Positions 5,926-7,726 of a stretch of 7,726 nucleotides of DNA are shown here, one piece after another. Numbering within the stretch: the first letter of the stretch is position 1; each line of letters begins with the position of its first letter. This DNA is from Bacillota bacterium (GTDB lineage: Bacteria; Bacillota; DTU030), in the NCBI GenBank assembly GCA_012842325.1, contig DUTA01000066.1, positions 1-7,726 of the forward strand, in the 5' to 3' direction. The position numbers and the translations under genes are program-made. The notes under the pieces were generated by a model that had not been told where the DNA came from, did not search any database, and worked only from the letters and a program-made list of their open reading frames with translations.

Positions 5926-6039
5926 CTTAAGGAAAATCCCTATTTTACTGGCTTCTCTCCCGATCGGTTATTTCTATTTGCAGTTCTTTCCACACCTTTA
6001 CAAAATTAAAGAAATTCGATTATAATTGAGACAAAACGA
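5926..6039 (+). promoter_or_regulatory. CRISPR leader
   Basis: These 114 bp between the SDR terminator and the first repeat are AT rich and pyrimidine rich on the plus strand, without an ORF. Leader identity follows from repeat orientation (ATTGAAAC at the repeat 3' end) and from the promoter at its right end. An 8-bp palindrome CCGATCGG lies at 5960-5967. Leaders carry signals that direct new spacer insertion at the first repeat. Confidence 0.75.
5997..6026 (+). promoter_or_regulatory. Promoter of the CRISPR array
   Basis: TTTACA (5997-6002, one mismatch to the -35 consensus) and a perfect TATAAT (6021-6026) are separated by 18 bp. The start of transcription should fall near 6033, about 7 bases before the first repeat at 6040, so the precursor crRNA would have almost no untranslated leader. 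Confidence 0.8.
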
Positions 6040-7726
6040 GTTTTCAGTCTTCCTATGAGGAATTGAAACTTTTAGCTCCAAATTTGGTCTTTTTGGTCTT
6101 TTCATTGTTTTCAGTCTTCCTATGAGGAATTGAAACACAGTCTTTCCAGTAACTTTTCCATTTTAGCCTTCGTTTTCAGTCTTCCTATGAGGAATTGAAA
6201 CCCTCTTCCCTCATTCTTTGCTCTTTGTTCATCCTTCCGTTTTCAGTCTTCCTATGAGGAATTGAAACACAGACTTGCTGTATAATGATAGTAACCAATA
6301 ATAGGTTTTCAGTCTTCCTATGAGGAATTGAAACTCATAATTTTTTAAACTACATTGGAATGTCCAGTATCGTTTTCAGTCTTCCTATGAGGAATTGAAA
6401 CCCGATGTGGAACAAGGTAAATGGGAAGGCGTTCTGGTTTTCAGTCTTCCTATGAGGAATTGAAACTATACATATATCCCTTATATTGGCAGCTCAAACT
6501 CGTTTTCAGTCTTCCTATGAGGAATTGAAACAGGGCCGACGGAGCCATAACGTACTGACAAAGATCACGTTTTCAGTCTTCCTATGAGGAATTGAAACGA
6601 CGGAATGGTACGGTACAAATTGGAAACACTGTTTTCGTTTTCAGTCTTCCTATGAGGAATTGAAACACATGGGAATACGGATTTTGAAAGTGGGTTTGAT
6701 CGGTTTTCAGTCTTCCTATGAGGAATTGAAACCATCGCGCCGATTTTACATTGCACCGTTTTTATATGTTTTCAGTCTTCCTATGAGGAATTGAAACTCG
6801 GATTGCCGAATTTTATCAAGTTGCGATTTCAAAGTTTTCAGTCTTCCTATGAGGAATTGAAACCGAAAACTCTCCGCTTGCGCCGGAAGAATCTCGAACA
6901 GTTTTCAGTCTTCCTATGAGGAATTGAAACCATCTACAAGCACCCGGGCTTTGAGGTGCGAAATTTGTTTTCAGTCTTCCTATGAGGAATTGAAACTATT
7001 TCCGTATCGGCACTTCGTTGCGGAGATGACCGGTTTTCAGTCTTCCTATGAGGAATTGAAACTCGGGCTAAGGCTTCCTCCATGCGCCAAGTGGCTTCGT
7101 TTTCAGTCTTCCTATGAGGAATTGAAACTGGTCCCGAAGCTGCTCGCGGATCTCTTCATGTGCGTTTTCAGTCTTCCTATGAGGAATTGAAACGGGCCAT
7201 GCGCAACTACGGTTACTACCGGGAGGAAGAGTTTTCAGTCTTCCTATGAGGAATTGAAACCTTCACCAACCGGGTTGTAGTATTTTTCCACGAGTTTTGT
7301 TTTCAGTCTTCCTATGAGGAATTGAAACCTTTTTCCGTTGATATATTCAATATTCGGGATAACACGTTTTCAGTCTTCCTATGAGGAATTGAAACCTTCG
7401 TCATCATCTTCTTCAGGTTCAGATTCCGTGTGTTTTCAGTCTTCCTATGAGGAATTGAAACCCTTTTTCAAAGTTAATTCGTCTTACATTTTCCTTCGTT
7501 TTCAGTCTTCCTATGAGGAATTGAAACCAAATTTTTCCTGTTCCTTTATCGCTTCTTCAACTAGTTTTCAGTCTTCCTATGAGGAATTGAAACACATATG
7601 CCCGAAAGGTTTCCATGTCGTCTTCACTTGTTTTCAGTCTTCCTATGAGGAATTGAAACATATTGGGGAATAATGAGGAGATGTAAGCACTAACCGTTTT
7701 CAGTCTTCCTATGAGGAATTGAAACA
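6040..7726 (+). CRISPR. CRISPR array, 26 repeats and 25 spacers, continuing past the window
   Basis: The 30-bp repeat begins GTTTTCAGTCTTCC, contains the hairpin TTCCT-ATG-AGGAA and ends ATTGAAAC. Copies start at 6040, 6107, 6172, 6239, 6305, 6372, 6437, 6502, 6569, 6637, 6703, 6768, 6834, 6901, 6967, 7033, 7099, 7164, 7231, 7299, 7366, 7432, 7498, 7564, 7630 and 7696. By eye all 26 are identical, including the last (7696-7725), after which one base of the next spacer remains, so the array is truncated by the window. Spacers are 35-38 bp (mostly 36) and all different. The 3' octamer ATTGAAAC is the usual crRNA 5' tag made by Cas6 in type I-A, I-B and III systems, which sets the transcript on the plus strand and the newest spacer at 6070-6106. 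The repeat resembles those of thermophilic Clostridia. No cas genes are in the window, so the exact subtype is open. Confidence 0.99.

Noticed and set aside
6262..6286. TTGAAA of repeat 4 followed by TATAAT in spacer 4 as an internal promoter.
   Set aside because: The spacing is only 13 bp, too short for a sigma-A promoter. The TTGAAA and TATATT (16 bp spacing) at the spacer starting 6467 is slightly better but is a chance-level match.
6924..7673. Open frames through the array encoding repeated FQSSYEELK peptides, which look like a repeat protein.
   Set aside because: The peptide is the CRISPR repeat read in one frame; spacers of varied length break the frame and there is no ribosome binding site.

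Overview
The window looks like a chromosomal segment of a GC-rich, Clostridia-type Firmicute. A thermophilic, Moorella-like anaerobe is my best guess from protein style, codon use and CRISPR repeat type, but the species cannot be proven from this sequence. Positions 1-4859 carry a housekeeping block in the order known from Bacillus subtilis: the end of holB, yaaT/ricT, yabA, the tRNA methyltransferase gene trmN6 (yabB), rsmI, and abrB on the opposite strand. These genes serve DNA replication (HolB, YabA), RNA turnover and developmental control (RicT), tRNA and rRNA methylation (TrmN6, RsmI) and transition-state regulation (AbrB).

One gene is foreign to that order. Between ricT and yabA (1325-2440) lies a membrane-anchored flavoprotein with an RnfG-like domain followed by two duplicated FMN-binding domains, giving three flavin-attachment motifs. 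It has its own ribosome binding site and is followed by a terminator, so it behaves as an inserted unit. yabA, trmN6 and rsmI are tightly packed downstream and probably co-transcribed. abrB converges on rsmI, has a strong sigma-A-type promoter, and carries a probable AbrB self-binding site between its -35 and -10 boxes.

About 240 bp separate the divergent abrB and SDR coding regions. This gap holds the abrB promoter, a perfect 11-bp inverted repeat and a weaker promoter candidate for a short-chain dehydrogenase/reductase (5099-5857). The SDR gene ends at a strong hairpin terminator.

From about 5926 to the right edge the DNA is a CRISPR locus: a short AT- and pyrimidine-rich leader, a good promoter whose start falls a few bases before the first repeat, then 26 identical 30-bp repeats separated by 25 unique 35-38-bp spacers. 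The array is cut by the window edge. No cas gene is in the window. The repeat ends in ATTGAAAC, the usual type I-A/I-B/III crRNA 5' tag, so transcription runs left to right and the newest spacers are at the left. No transposase, integrase, tRNA or rRNA gene was seen.
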